This document shows positions 52,313 through 62,455 of a DNA stretch of 64,000 nt, piece after piece (the stretch's first letter is position 1; each line of letters starts with the position of its first letter). The notes under the pieces were generated by a model. That model saw only the letters and a list, made by a program, of their open reading frames with translations, was not told where the DNA came from and did not search any database. The position numbers and the translations under genes are program-made. The DNA comes from RHLJ01 sp965222205 (lineage in GTDB: Bacteria > Bacteroidota > Rhodothermia > Balneolales > Balneolaceae). The stretch lies in the NCBI GenBank assembly GCA_965222205.1, contig OZ244932.1, positions 3,100,001-3,164,000 on the forward strand. The letters are read 5' to 3'.

Positions 52313-53287
52313 ATGAAAATGAAACGCCCCGTTCTTGTTGTTCTTATAAATCTTTTAATCCCAGTCGTTTTCTTCGCGATAGCAGAAATTGTTATCCGTG
52401 TTTCACATCCTCATATAAAGCTTCCCGGCACTGACTCTGTTTTGATTAAAGAAAATGTATATAGCACTACCCCAGGGTTAAATCGGGGAGCAAAAGGTTT
52501 TAGTAAAGGAACATTAAAGGAGGTCAGTTCACAGGGCTTTTGGGAATATCAATCGAAAGGCGATAGTACTTCTATTTTATTTTTAGGCGATTCCGTAACT
52601 ATGGGAATTGGCGAGGAAAATGACTCTACTTTTGCTGGGATTATAAATAACCGTTTAGAAAGTACTTACATTTTAAATCCTTCTTTAATTGGGTATTCGA
52701 GCACCGATTACCTAAAAATTATCAATAAACTGATCGCAGAGGACAGCAACCAACTTGGGATATCCGCGGTTTATTTGTTCTGGTGTCTCAATGATGTGTA
52801 TGACAATTACGGAAATAAAAATGCCCCTGGCTTTGACCGTGCTAATTTTTTTGGAAAGGTGATGAGCTACATTAGATCGAACTCAAAGCTCTATCTATTT
52901 TTGAAGAAAAACTTTACCGATCGCCCAAAAGCTTATTTCAATTTTGATAAGCAATACTATGACCCGGAAAGCCTGAGCTTTAAGAAAGCAATAAGGAATA
53001 TCAATGAAATTGATTCAATTCTTGGCGATTCCGGGATAAAGTTTTCGATCATTCTTCTTCCTTACGAATATCAACTTCGTAATCTAAATGATCCTACTCT
53101 CTTTGCTCCCCAGACTATTATGAAAGATTCACTAAGACCCCAACAGATCTCTTTGTTTGATCTGTCTGATACCTTCCGTTCTTATCCAAATCCCGAGGGT
53201 TTATATCAATATGGAGATGGAATTCACTTTTCGAAAGCAGGTCACCAGCAAATTGCCAATGACCTGATCAATAATCTATTTAAATAG
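52313..53287 (+). CDS. Membrane-anchored SGNH/GDSL-type hydrolase
   Basis: One N-terminal membrane segment (VLVVLINLLIPVVFFAIAEI) precedes an SGNH domain with block I FLGDSVTMGIG, an Asn in WCLNDVYDN, and the block V pair DGIHFSKAGHQ. The active residues Ser, Asp and His are all present. Such enzymes remove or transfer acyl groups on envelope polysaccharides or lipids. GGGAGG upstream suits ATG 52313 or 52319 better than TTG 52301. Confidence 0.82.
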   Translation: MKMKRPVLVVLINLLIPVVFFAIAEIVIRVSHPHIKLPGTDSVLIKENVYSTTPGLNRGAKGFSKGTLKEVSSQGFWEYQSKGDSTSILFLGDSVTMGIGEENDSTFAGIINNRLESTYILNPSLIGYSSTDYLKIINKLIAEDSNQLGISAVYLFWCLNDVYDNYGNKNAPGFDRANFFGKVMSYIRSNSKLYLFLKKNFTDRPKAYFNFDKQYYDPESLSFKKAIRNINEIDSILGDSGIKFSIILLPYEYQLRNLNDPTLFAPQTIMKDSLRPQQISLFDLSDTFRSYPNPEGLYQYGDGIHFSKAGHQQIANDLINNLFK

Positions 53288-53291
53288 TTCT

Positions 53292-55868
53292 TTAATTCGC
53301 AGAAGCACTACTTATAGTCTGCCCAAAGAACACTGCGTTAGCGAACAGTTTATTCGTTCCATACCAGAACGCTCTGAAATTTGGGTTGTCGGTCATCGTG
53401 ATCACCTTCCCGCCCCCATAACGACTCACTACCACCGCAGCAGAGCCTTTCAGCGTTTCCAGATTTTCATTCGAAACATAGCCCGCTGCTAATGGAGAAT
53501 CGGTATAGTATACCGGTGTTGAATAGGGGTTTTCTCCTTTTTCCAAAAAGATCGTGCTATTTCTGAAAACCGTGATATTCTCATCATTAAAACCATAACC
53601 CAACGGGTGTGTTAAGTCAATTTTGGCATTAAATATAGATCCGCCTATTACGCGAGCGCCGGAATCCATGCTTCGTTTCACATACGGTCGGGTTTCCGCT
53701 TCTTCTCTTTCAACTCTTTCTTTGGATTCGATATCTGCAAGCTCCTGCTGTCGTGCCCAGTTCACTGCAGACTTATAGGCAATTAGTACTCCTCCATTTC
53801 TGACCCAGTTTTTAATCGATTCCACTTCGCCATCAGAAAGACCACTGTACCATCCATTTGCCATAACAAGAACATTATATCGGTCTAAATCAGCGCCACC
53901 TAAATCACTTACATCCAAAATGGTAAGAGGCATGTGATATCTCTGGTCAAATAAATGCCAGGCTTCCCCAACCTCATATGAGCTGGTTCCGCCGCCGCCT
54001 AAAATAGCCACACTTGGCTTTTCCAGATTTTCGAAGTTGTTACTACCTAAATCAATTCCTGCCGTTGATAAACCCGTGTTAAGCGCATACACAGTGATTC
54101 CGTCTTCTTCAGCAATAGTTTTTACTAAATCATGCACTTCATCCTGATCATCCTGTACTCCTACTGGAATCAAGATGGTTCCATAATCAAAGTTCTTTTG
54201 CCCTTCCTGAGTAACAGAAGAAAATGGAAGGGAGGCCACTTTTGTCCTAACTCCTGCATTCTGTAGTCGATATAAAGCTTTTGGGCTATAGTACTCATCC
54301 CACTCAAATGCATACGCGTAGCTTGATTGGTTACCTACAATTGTTCCGGTTGAGTTCATTTCACCGTCAAACCGATCGCCCAATAAATTATTATTGAATG
54401 CTCTTGAGCCTAACTCCGTAAACGGAAGGTTGAAGGCGTATGGCATGGTCCATGCAGAAACGTCGTAAAACAAGCTGTCAGTGAACTCTGTTCTCCGCTC
54501 AAACATCGCCGTTATTAATTTATACTGAGGTTGATTAGTTGGTACCACATACGCTTTTCCCGCTTCAAAGCTTTCACCGTCCGTGGAAAGGCCTTCTGCC
54601 AATTCATATACTTCTATTTGATGACGACTCAGCATTTCAGCAAGGTGGAAAGTTCGTGCCTGATCTGCGTTTTCTCCGAATACATACGCTTTTACAGACG
54701 AACGCCCTGCTTCATTTACAGCTTCCTGATAAAATAAGCGCTGATGCTCCAGCAATTCTTCTCTTAAATCCTGCACTGCCTTTAAGGTTGAATAAGATGC
54801 CGTGACTTGATTTCTGATAGTGAAAGGAAATTCGATAACCCCATGAATGGTTTCCTGGGCATGCCCTCTGGAGCTCGCTTGCTCAAAAAGAATTCCTATA
54901 GATCCTTGTACATCCGGGTAGGTTGAGCCTTTACCGTAGTAAAAGTCATCAAAGCTTTCTTGTGAATAATAGAGAGATTGAATTTTGTCGAGTTCATCAG
55001 CATGGTACTCCGCGATATTCGCTGTTAAATCCTGGTTACGTTGAGGAGTAAGCGGATGGGTGCGGCTGGGAATTCCCGGCTGAAAGAAGAAAGTGGAGTT
55101 ACTTCCCATTTCATGATGATCAGTAAGTACATTAGGCTTCCATTCGTGAAACCGGGCAACCCGCCCTTTACTTTCGGGATGTTGAACCAACATCCAATCC
55201 CGGTTTAAATCAAACCAGTAATGATTGGTTCTTCCGCCTGGCCACACCTCATTATATTCACGGCTGTCGGGATCTGTAACCAACACGTTTTTGCTTTTGT
55301 GAGTGTTCGCCCAGTGTGCAAACCTGTTTAAGCCGTCAGGATTAATGCTTGGGTCAACCAGCACTACTACGTTGCTCAATAACTCTTCAATTTCCCGACC
55401 TTCGGCTGCCGCCAGGTGATATACCACCGCAAGTGATGCATTTGATCCGCTGGGCTCATTTCCGTGCACACTATAACTGAGCTGGACCACTGCCGGCATA
55501 GTTGAAATGTCAAGATCTCCGGAAACTGATGGGTCTGTAAGTTGAACATGCTGCTCCCTGATTTCATCAATACGGCCCTGATTTTCCGTGGAAGTAATCA
55601 CTAAAGAAAGCAGCTTACGGTTTTCGTAGGTCCGTGCATATTCCATAATGGTCACACGATCGGAGGCCTCGGCTACCGCGTGCATATATTCTACTAGTTG
55701 ATCATGGCGGACATGCCATTCACCTAATTCAGCTCCTAAAATGTCCTTGGGGGTAGGAATGCCTTCATTATAAGTAACCCCGTCTTGTAAGAAATAATCC
55801 AGCGTTTGCTGTCCAAAAATATTTCCTGAAACAAGTAGAAGAGCAAGAGTAAAAATTGTTTTTTTCAT
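53292..55868 (-). CDS. Secreted M14-family zinc carboxypeptidase
   Basis: From the ATG at 55868 the product is 858 residues with a signal peptide (KKTIFTLALLLVSGNIFGQ). The frame is open upstream but that part would reach into the divergent gene. The M14 zinc site is visible (SVHGNEPSGSNASL, then VDPSINPDGLNRFAHW, and a later TDHHEMGSNSTFFFQPG). A long C-terminal half contains a glutamine-amidotransferase-like fold (VLVMANGWYSGLSDGEVES). It should trim peptides outside the cytoplasm. Confidence 0.87.
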   Translation of the reverse strand: MKKTIFTLALLLVSGNIFGQQTLDYFLQDGVTYNEGIPTPKDILGAELGEWHVRHDQLVEYMHAVAEASDRVTIMEYARTYENRKLLSLVITSTENQGRIDEIREQHVQLTDPSVSGDLDISTMPAVVQLSYSVHGNEPSGSNASLAVVYHLAAAEGREIEELLSNVVVLVDPSINPDGLNRFAHWANTHKSKNVLVTDPDSREYNEVWPGGRTNHYWFDLNRDWMLVQHPESKGRVARFHEWKPNVLTDHHEMGSNSTFFFQPGIPSRTHPLTPQRNQDLTANIAEYHADELDKIQSLYYSQESFDDFYYGKGSTYPDVQGSIGILFEQASSRGHAQETIHGVIEFPFTIRNQVTASYSTLKAVQDLREELLEHQRLFYQEAVNEAGRSSVKAYVFGENADQARTFHLAEMLSRHQIEVYELAEGLSTDGESFEAGKAYVVPTNQPQYKLITAMFERRTEFTDSLFYDVSAWTMPYAFNLPFTELGSRAFNNNLLGDRFDGEMNSTGTIVGNQSSYAYAFEWDEYYSPKALYRLQNAGVRTKVASLPFSSVTQEGQKNFDYGTILIPVGVQDDQDEVHDLVKTIAEEDGITVYALNTGLSTAGIDLGSNNFENLEKPSVAILGGGGTSSYEVGEAWHLFDQRYHMPLTILDVSDLGGADLDRYNVLVMANGWYSGLSDGEVESIKNWVRNGGVLIAYKSAVNWARQQELADIESKERVEREEAETRPYVKRSMDSGARVIGGSIFNAKIDLTHPLGYGFNDENITVFRNSTIFLEKGENPYSTPVYYTDSPLAAGYVSNENLETLKGSAAVVVSRYGGGKVITMTDNPNFRAFWYGTNKLFANAVFFGQTISSASAN

Positions 55869-56021
55869 AGTGTTAGTTTTATTGATCCCTGAGTTTGTAC
55901 TTGTATAGTACTCTTCCAAATTGAAAAATGCTGAAAAAGGTTTCCTGATAATCTCAATGATCACATTTTTATGATTAACAAAAAAATGTGTACTCTTTAT
56001 CTGTCTAACCAATCCTACATA

Positions 56022-57278
56022 ATGAAAAGTATTGAAGGTCAAACCAGATTTACACTAAAATACGCACTTGGTCCGGGGCTTATAATGGCAGCAGCGGCAG
56101 TTGGGGTATCTCATTTAGTACAATCAACAAGAGCTGGTGCTGATTATGGTTTTACTCTGGTTTGGGCTGTTATTTTAGCAAATATTTTCAAGTATCCCTT
56201 TCTGGAGTTTGGCCCGCGATATGCTATAGCCACTCAGGAGAGCATGATAAAAGGATACAAAAAGTTAGGAAGTTGGGCTTTTTGGGTTTTTGTAGTCTTT
56301 ACTCTTGGAACAATGTTCATTATTCAGGCTGCAGTTACCATTGTTTCTGCAAGTCTCGCCGCAGAGCTTACCGGAATTGTCCTTTCCCCATTTATTTGGA
56401 GCGCTATTGTACTTGGCATCTGTATAGCCATATTGCTTTATGGTCAATATTCTGCTCTTGATAGTGCAATAAAACTTATCATGGTGGTATTAACAGTTTC
56501 TACCTTTGTTGCAATTGTCGTTGCTGTTTTTAATGCCCAGGGAGCTGCACCAAAACCTACTCCTCCTGATATTTGGACTGCTGTAGGCGGTGTGGGGTTT
56601 TTAATTGCTTTGATGGGTTGGATGCCAATTCCAATTGATGGGGCTGCCTGGCATTCTTTATGGTCGCTTGAACGAATTAAACAAACCAAGCATGTTCCAA
56701 GATTAAAGGAGTGTCTGGTAGATTTCAATATCGGATATATAGGAGCTGGGATTTTAGCCCTCGCTTTTTTAAGTCTGGGTGCTTTAATCATGTATGGCTC
56801 AGGGGTAGAGTTTGCCTCAAGCGGGGGAAGCTTTGCTAAGCAATTAGTTTCAATATATACCAATACTTTAGGTGATTGGGCCTACTGGATTATCATTATC
56901 TGTGCATTTACAACGATGTTTAGTACAACCCTAACGGTCACTGATGCTTATCCTCGTGTGTCTCAGGAAATGATTTCTGTGATTAAACCCGGATTTGAGT
57001 TAAAGCTCAGTTATCGCCTTCTAATCGTTTTAATTTCGATTGGCTCATTGTCTATCCTTTATTTTGCGGGAATACATTTTACTTTTTTGATCGATCTGGC
57101 AACAACTGTTTCTTTTTTGACTGCTCCGGTTTTAGCATTTCTTAACTATCGGTTGGTGATGGATTCTCATTTCCCAATTGAACACCAGCCACCTTTATGG
57201 CTTCGAATTTTAAGTTGGTGTGGTATTCTCTTTTTAACCGGATTCACCTTATTTTTCATGTATTGGAAATTTTTCTAG
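56022..57278 (+). CDS. Atypical Nramp-like divalent metal transporter
   Basis: The 418-residue protein has about eleven membrane segments and clear Nramp family likeness (ALGPGLIMAAAAVG, FGPRYAIATQES). The metal-binding motifs are changed, though: where canonical members have DPGN in segment 1 this one has VGVSHLVQSTRAG, and the MPH motif of segment 6 is replaced by GWMPIPIDGAAWHS. The substrate may therefore not be Mn or Fe. The start at ATG 56022 is chosen over an upstream ATG at 55971. Confidence 0.8.
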   Translation: MKSIEGQTRFTLKYALGPGLIMAAAAVGVSHLVQSTRAGADYGFTLVWAVILANIFKYPFLEFGPRYAIATQESMIKGYKKLGSWAFWVFVVFTLGTMFIIQAAVTIVSASLAAELTGIVLSPFIWSAIVLGICIAILLYGQYSALDSAIKLIMVVLTVSTFVAIVVAVFNAQGAAPKPTPPDIWTAVGGVGFLIALMGWMPIPIDGAAWHSLWSLERIKQTKHVPRLKECLVDFNIGYIGAGILALAFLSLGALIMYGSGVEFASSGGSFAKQLVSIYTNTLGDWAYWIIIICAFTTMFSTTLTVTDAYPRVSQEMISVIKPGFELKLSYRLLIVLISIGSLSILYFAGIHFTFLIDLATTVSFLTAPVLAFLNYRLVMDSHFPIEHQPPLWLRILSWCGILFLTGFTLFFMYWKFF

Positions 57279-57296
57279 TACATAAATTCACATTAC

Positions 57297-57956
57297 TTGA
57301 GCAAATATCTATTCCCTGCCCGCGAGCCTTTCAATGCCTATTCTCATTTAGCTGGAGCCATCATATCAGTAATCTGGACGGTCTTGCTTTTAATTAACGC
57401 GGTTGAGAGCCCAACCGGCTATAAGATTTCTTTCATCATTTACGGTGTTACGGTATTCCTGATGTTTTTTTCCAGTGCTGTTTATCACTCCATTAACGTC
57501 ACCTTTAAAACAGAAGAGCTCTTTCGTCTTTTTGACCACATCATGATTTACCTGGTGATTGCCGGAAGTTATACTCCAATGTGCGTAATTGTATTAGACG
57601 GTGGCTGGCGGTTCGGGATGCTGCTAGGCATCTGGTTGTTTGCTTTAGCCGGAGTTTTCAAAAAAATATTCTGGTTAAACGCTCCCCGGTGGTTCTCTAC
57701 TGCTTTGTATCTTCTTATGGGTTGGGTGGCAGTTATCATCTTCCCGCAGATGTGGGAGTTACTCCCCAGGATGTTTTCTTACTGGATTGTGATTGGAGGA
57801 TTATTCTACTCTGTGGGCGCTGTTGTTTACGCCATTGAAAAACCAGACCCATTACCACCCCATTTTGGTTTTCACGAACTCTGGCATTTATTTGTGCTAG
57901 GTGGTGCTTTTTCACATTTTTGGGCCATCTACAAATATTTGCCCGCTTACTCTTAA
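57297..57956 (+). CDS. Hemolysin III/PAQR-family membrane protein
   Basis: The 219-residue protein has seven membrane segments and the HlyIII metal residues (SAVYHSIN, RLFDHIMIYLVIAGSYTP, GFHELWHLFVLGGAFSHF). The start is a TTG (SKYLFPAREPFNAYSHLAG), supported by the family N-terminus REPFNA. Members modulate membrane lipids; the hemolysin name is historical. It follows the transporter by 18 bases. Confidence 0.88.
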   Translation: MSKYLFPAREPFNAYSHLAGAIISVIWTVLLLINAVESPTGYKISFIIYGVTVFLMFFSSAVYHSINVTFKTEELFRLFDHIMIYLVIAGSYTPMCVIVLDGGWRFGMLLGIWLFALAGVFKKIFWLNAPRWFSTALYLLMGWVAVIIFPQMWELLPRMFSYWIVIGGLFYSVGAVVYAIEKPDPLPPHFGFHELWHLFVLGGAFSHFWAIYKYLPAYS

Positions 57957-58020
57957 TTCTATTACCGATATTGATCAGAGCCATTTATATTAAGCCCGAA
58001 TTAAACCCTGTTCTCTGTTT

Positions 58021-58593
58021 ATGATTTCTGTTCGCAAACTGTTCTCTCTACCCGTTCTTCTGGCAGGTATTTTTCTCTCGGGAATTAGCTGCCAACAACG
58101 ACCCGAGACTCAAAATACTCCTATTGGAAATCGCAAAAGCCCAATAGCCATTTCTTCGATCAAGCATGACGGCGTTTATATAAAAGTTGTGTATGGCCAG
58201 CCTTATAGAAACGGCAGAGATATTTTTGGAGATTTTGAACCCTACGGAGAGATCTGGAGATCGGGGGCAAACGAAGCCACTGAAATTACGATAACAGAGC
58301 CCGTATTGATGGGAACGAATGTTGTTGAAGCGGGTACTTATGCGATCTTCGTTATACCTTATGAAGATGAATGGACAATTATCCTGAATAATGACCTTGG
58401 ACAATGGGGCGCATTCACTTACTCAGAGGACCGGGATTATCTGCGGTTCAACGTTCCGGTGATCAACCTGGACACCCCTGTTGAAGCTTTCTCTATTGAG
58501 TTTTCGGATGTAAACCTTTCTCTTGCTACAATGAGCATGTCCTGGGATATGGTGAAAGTAGAAATACCTATTCGTTTTTATGAAAATGGCTAG
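58021..58593 (+). CDS. DUF2911 lipoprotein
   Basis: A lipobox (LSGISCQQR) is followed by a DUF2911 domain: ISSIKHDGVYIKVVYGQPY, IWRSGANEATEITI, VEAGTYAIFVIP and IILNNDLGQWGAF. The function is not known; the family is common in Bacteroidota envelopes. It lies 9 bases before the AraC gene and probably shares its transcript. Confidence 0.85.
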   Translation: MISVRKLFSLPVLLAGIFLSGISCQQRPETQNTPIGNRKSPIAISSIKHDGVYIKVVYGQPYRNGRDIFGDFEPYGEIWRSGANEATEITITEPVLMGTNVVEAGTYAIFVIPYEDEWTIILNNDLGQWGAFTYSEDRDYLRFNVPVINLDTPVEAFSIEFSDVNLSLATMSMSWDMVKVEIPIRFYENG

Positions 58594-58602
58594 GCTTATT
58601 TT

Positions 58603-59433
58603 ATGATTTTTGAAATGCCCCGGCCTTCTGCCCCCCACGATAAATTTGTTGATTGCTTTATCTATTTCAAGGGCTATATGCCTGCTCACTCCATCGAGCG
58701 GGTTGTGCCTGATGGCCATGTTTATCTGATCTTTGAGCTGGATGACTTCTCCCGATCTACTTACGATAATGATTCACTTGAACCAAATCAGCATTTTACA
58801 AAATGCTGGCTTTCGGGCTTACAAAAGAATTATATCAGCATCTCCGCTCTCCCCGATTCCGAAATGTTTGTGATTAAATTCAAACCGGGTGGAGCAATTC
58901 CTTTCCTTCATAAAGCGCTGGATAAAATAAGTGATTCCGTTATTCCCGCAGAACAGGTTTTGGGAGAAGAAGTCTTGGGGCTAAGAGACGGGCTTTACTC
59001 GGCTAAAACTTCTACAGAAATGTATGCGCTTGCCGAAATGTTTCTTTCTGATCGGTTTGATTCTGACTTCCTTCCAGATGATAGTGTTTACAAAGCCATT
59101 GATAGCATCCAGTGCGATCCCGAGTTTATGGATACCTCCATGATGAAGCTTATTGAGGAATCGGGTTTTTCAAAAAAACACTTCATTAATTTATTTAAGA
59201 AATCGGTTGGAATCACTCCTAAGTACTTCCAGCGTATACTCAGGTTCAATTGCATTTTGCCTAAGGTTCAAAAAAAGTCGGATATTTCATGGCCACAAAT
59301 CAGTGCGGCATGTGGCTTTTACGACCAGGCACATTTTATCCGGGAGTTTCGACAGTTTTCGGGATACAACCCTGAGTCCTTCCTAACGGATCAAAAAGGA
59401 CACGGAGAAGTGAATTTCTTTCCTATCGCGTAA
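58603..59433 (+). CDS. AraC-family transcriptional regulator
   Basis: The 276-residue protein has an N-terminal sensing half of the DUF6597 kind (VVPDGHVYLIFELDD, MFVIKFKPGGAIPFL) and a C-terminal AraC domain with two helix-turn-helix units (LIEESGFSKKHFINLFKK and ISAACGFYDQAHFIREFR, followed by GYNPESF). It follows the DUF2911 gene closely. Its target is not known. Confidence 0.88.
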   Translation: MIFEMPRPSAPHDKFVDCFIYFKGYMPAHSIERVVPDGHVYLIFELDDFSRSTYDNDSLEPNQHFTKCWLSGLQKNYISISALPDSEMFVIKFKPGGAIPFLHKALDKISDSVIPAEQVLGEEVLGLRDGLYSAKTSTEMYALAEMFLSDRFDSDFLPDDSVYKAIDSIQCDPEFMDTSMMKLIEESGFSKKHFINLFKKSVGITPKYFQRILRFNCILPKVQKKSDISWPQISAACGFYDQAHFIREFRQFSGYNPESFLTDQKGHGEVNFFPIA

Positions 59434-59501
59434 GGGTAACTTTTTTACAATACTTCTTTATCTCCATCGCTTAAGTTTATCAGAAATTCTAATTTAAAAA
59501 A

Positions 59502-60041
59502 ATGACCATGGAAAAAGGACTCCTTGAAAAAACCGGTAAACCCCTTGAAGAATGGGTTAACATTGTAAAGAAAGAAAACTTTGAGAAACACGGCCAAATC
59601 ATGAAGTTTCTAAAAGAGAACCATGGTTTTACACATGGTTTTGCAAATTTTGTGGCTTTAAAGGCAAGAGAGTCTGATGCTGCTTCATTTGATGCAGTAG
59701 ACCTGGTCTCCAATCAATATTCCAAAGGGAAAGAACACCTGAAGCCAATCTATGATCAGATGCTTAAAATCGTTACGGGTTTCGGCTCTGACGTTGAAAT
59801 TGCTCCTAAGAAATCGGCTGTAAGTCTTCGGAGAAAACGCCAATTTGCGCTGGTACAGCCTTCCACCAAAACAAGAATTGATCTGGGTCTTAAACTCAAT
59901 GATGCTAAACTTACTAACCGGCTCGAAAACTCCGGACCATTCGGAAGTATGTGCACCAACCGGGTTCAGATTACAGAACTTTCACAGGTTGATGATGAGC
60001 TGATCGGCTGGCTAAAACTTGCGTACGAACAGGCCGGTTAA
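59502..60041 (+). CDS. DUF4287/DUF5655 protein
   Basis: The N-terminal about 75 residues (LEEWVNIVKKENFEKHGQIM, HGFTHGFANFVALKA) fit DUF4287, and the C-terminal part (IAPKKSAVSLRRKRQFALVQ, KTRIDLGLKL) fits DUF5655, a fold that may bind nucleic acid. The function is unknown. It overlaps the convergent gene at 60038 by 4 bases. Confidence 0.8.
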   Translation: MTMEKGLLEKTGKPLEEWVNIVKKENFEKHGQIMKFLKENHGFTHGFANFVALKARESDAASFDAVDLVSNQYSKGKEHLKPIYDQMLKIVTGFGSDVEIAPKKSAVSLRRKRQFALVQPSTKTRIDLGLKLNDAKLTNRLENSGPFGSMCTNRVQITELSQVDDELIGWLKLAYEQAG

Positions 60042-60385
60042 TTCTCTTCTACCAGCTTTAGTAGTTCTTCCGGAACATCAACATCCATTCGCAGCACTTG
60101 TGATGCATGAGTTTTTCCTTGTGCATCCAGTTTCAGGGAAACAGTTCCGCCACCGCCCAGACTTTCGTGCAGAATGAAATTCAGCGCCCCTATATTTGGG
60201 AGCTCAAAACGCTCTACTTTTCCTTTGCACACATTTTTCATGTGATCTTTTACCACATCAGAAGTGAGCTTCTCTTTCAAAAAAGGATAAATATCCGGGT
60301 GTCGGGCTATTATACCCACATTACTACCGTTTCCTTTGTCCCCACTACGGCCGTGGGCTATCTTTAATAATTTTACTACAGGCAT
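60038..60385 (-). CDS. AtuA C-terminal-like protein
   Basis: The 115-residue protein (IAHGRSGDKGNGSNVGIIAR, FELPNIGALNFILHESLGGG) matches the C-terminal domain of acyclic terpene utilisation protein AtuA, here as a stand-alone gene. In many genomes it is split from the larger part. The larger partner is not next to it in this window, so the pathway cannot be stated. Confidence 0.78.
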   Translation of the reverse strand: MPVVKLLKIAHGRSGDKGNGSNVGIIARHPDIYPFLKEKLTSDVVKDHMKNVCKGKVERFELPNIGALNFILHESLGGGGTVSLKLDAQGKTHASQVLRMDVDVPEELLKLVEEN

Positions 60386-60456
60386 TTTTCTCCAACTGTT
60401 TTCAGAAAGATACTTTTTTATTGGGATGGATTACAATTAGATACTAATTTACCCTC

Positions 60457-60693
60457 ATGTATGATTCCACATTCATGATAAAACTGGTACAGGCGCGCAT
60501 GCCCTTTGGCAAGTATCAAGGTCGCTTTATTACCGACCTGCCCGTTCATTATCTGGAGTGGTTCAGTCGGGAGGGATTTCCGAATGGAGATTTAGGCCAA
60601 TATCTTTCCACAATGTACGAAGTAAAGATGAACGGCATAGAAAAGGTCCTTGAGCCTATTAAGAATGAATTCAGAAGAAAGAGGTGTCCATGA
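60457..60693 (+). CDS. DUF3820 small protein
   Basis: The 78-residue chain has the DUF3820 core: ARMPFGKYQGRFITDLPVHY, LEWFSREGFPNGDLG. Members have been called quorum-sensing-related but their role is unclear. It overlaps the start of the potassium channel gene by a few bases, so translation may be coupled. Confidence 0.82.
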   Translation: MYDSTFMIKLVQARMPFGKYQGRFITDLPVHYLEWFSREGFPNGDLGQYLSTMYEVKMNGIEKVLEPIKNEFRRKRCP

Positions 60694-62372
60694 AGTTTTT
60701 TACCTCGCAAATCAGCTACTTCATCACCAATCGTACGGCTAAAAAGAATATTAAACAGCTGTTCACCTTTATTCTGATTCTAATCGGGATGATTACAGTC
60801 TATGGTGTTCTTTTCCACATGATTATGGAGTATGAAGGCCAGAAGCACAGCTGGATGACCGGCTTTTACTGGACCTTAGTTACTATGAGTACCCTTGGTT
60901 TTGGCGACATCACCTTTTCATCCGATTTAGGAAGGTTCTTTTCGATTATTGTGCTTGGGTCGGGCGTTGTAGTTTTGCTGATTATGCTCCCATTCACATT
61001 TATAGAATTCTTTTATGCTCCATGGATGGAGGCACAATCAAGGGCGCGGGCTCCAAGAGAACTCCCGCCAAATACTTCGGGACATATAGTAATTACTTCC
61101 TTCGACCCAATTACAAAAGCACTCATTGAAAAGCTCCGCCAGTACCATCATTCTTATGTTTTGCTTATTCAGGATATTCCAACTGCATTAGACTTATACG
61201 ATAATGGATATCAGGTAATGGTTGGTGATGTAGATAATCCGGAAACCTATCAAAAACTCAGAATCGAAAATGCCTCGATGGTAGTGACTACCGGAACCGA
61301 CATGTTAAATACTAATGTCGCACATACCATCCGGGAGTTTAACAAAGACATCAAAATTGTATCTACTGCAAATTCTCACGATTCCATAGATATCCTTAAG
61401 CTTGCGGGGTGTGATCATGTACTGCATATGGGAAATTTACTCGGGCGGGCGCTCTCAATCCGTACTCTGGGGCAGGATTCCCGGGTACACACTATTGGGA
61501 GGTTGAACAATCTTATTATTGCTGAGGCAACCGCGTATGCTACCCCTCTGGTTGGGAAAACAATTCGGGAGTCTCGTCTTCGGGAAGACATTGGAGTACA
61601 TGTAGTAGGAATTTGGAACAGGGGGACGTTCAAAGGGTCTCATCCTGATACTGTTATAGAAAGTCATAGCGTGTTAATGCTCGCCGGGTCTATAGATCAG
61701 CTTAGAAACTATGACGAGATGTTCGGTATTTATGGAATGAGTGATGACTCTGTGGTAATTATTGGCGGAGGTAGGGTTGGGCGAGCAGCCGCCTATCACC
61801 TAAAGAAAAGGGGGATCAAGTTTAAAATCGTAGATAAAAACCCTGATCGAATTATATCCAAAAATTTCGTTCACGGTGATGCCGCAGATTTAGAAACATT
61901 GAAAAAGGCTGGTATTGATACCGCACACACTGTCTTAATAAGTACCAATCAGGACGATATCAATATTTATCTCACCATTTACTGCCGGCACTTGCGGCCT
62001 AACATTCATATTGTTGCCCGATCTACTTTAGGAAGAAATGTAAGTACACTTCACCGCGCCGGCGCTGATTTTGTGATGTCTTACGCTTCGATGGGTGCAA
62101 ATGCTATTTTCAATATCTATGAACAGAATGATATTATTATGATCGCAGAGGGGCTGAATGTGTTCAGCCTTAAAACGCCTCAGAGCCTGATAGGTAAAAC
62201 TATTCTGGAATCAGATATTCGCCACAAAACCGGGTGTAGCATTATTGCTTACACAAAAGATGGTGAGCAAATTATTAATCCTGATCCTTCTCAACCAATA
62301 CCTGAACATAGTGACATCATTTTGATTGGAGAGACTGAGGCTGAAGTGAAGTTCATCAAACTTTTTACCTAG
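60690..62372 (+). CDS. Two-RCK potassium channel
   Basis: The 560-residue protein has two membrane helices around a pore loop with the filter TMSTLGFGDITF (canonical TVGYGD), then two RCK units in tandem. Unit one (HIVITSFDPITKALIEKL, TrkA-N, ending in a TrkA-C part near DTVIESHSVLML) is followed by unit two (VVIIGGGRVGRAAAYHLKKR to the C-terminal TrkA-C around SDIILIGETEAE). The RCK domains gate K flow in response to ligands. The ATG at 60690 with AGAGG upstream is chosen over GTG 60684. Confidence 0.92.
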   Translation: MKFFTSQISYFITNRTAKKNIKQLFTFILILIGMITVYGVLFHMIMEYEGQKHSWMTGFYWTLVTMSTLGFGDITFSSDLGRFFSIIVLGSGVVVLLIMLPFTFIEFFYAPWMEAQSRARAPRELPPNTSGHIVITSFDPITKALIEKLRQYHHSYVLLIQDIPTALDLYDNGYQVMVGDVDNPETYQKLRIENASMVVTTGTDMLNTNVAHTIREFNKDIKIVSTANSHDSIDILKLAGCDHVLHMGNLLGRALSIRTLGQDSRVHTIGRLNNLIIAEATAYATPLVGKTIRESRLREDIGVHVVGIWNRGTFKGSHPDTVIESHSVLMLAGSIDQLRNYDEMFGIYGMSDDSVVIIGGGRVGRAAAYHLKKRGIKFKIVDKNPDRIISKNFVHGDAADLETLKKAGIDTAHTVLISTNQDDINIYLTIYCRHLRPNIHIVARSTLGRNVSTLHRAGADFVMSYASMGANAIFNIYEQNDIIMIAEGLNVFSLKTPQSLIGKTILESDIRHKTGCSIIAYTKDGEQIINPDPSQPIPEHSDIILIGETEAEVKFIKLFT

Positions 62373-62455
62373 GAGTAAAATATTTTAGATATAGTGTAAC
62401 ATATTTTTTACATCACGTAAAGAATTTCTGACATTCAACAAAAAAGGAGTTTATT

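Noticed and set aside
55869..56042. N-terminal extension of the M14 peptidase
   Set aside because: It precedes a standard signal peptide start and overlaps the divergent transporter gene region.
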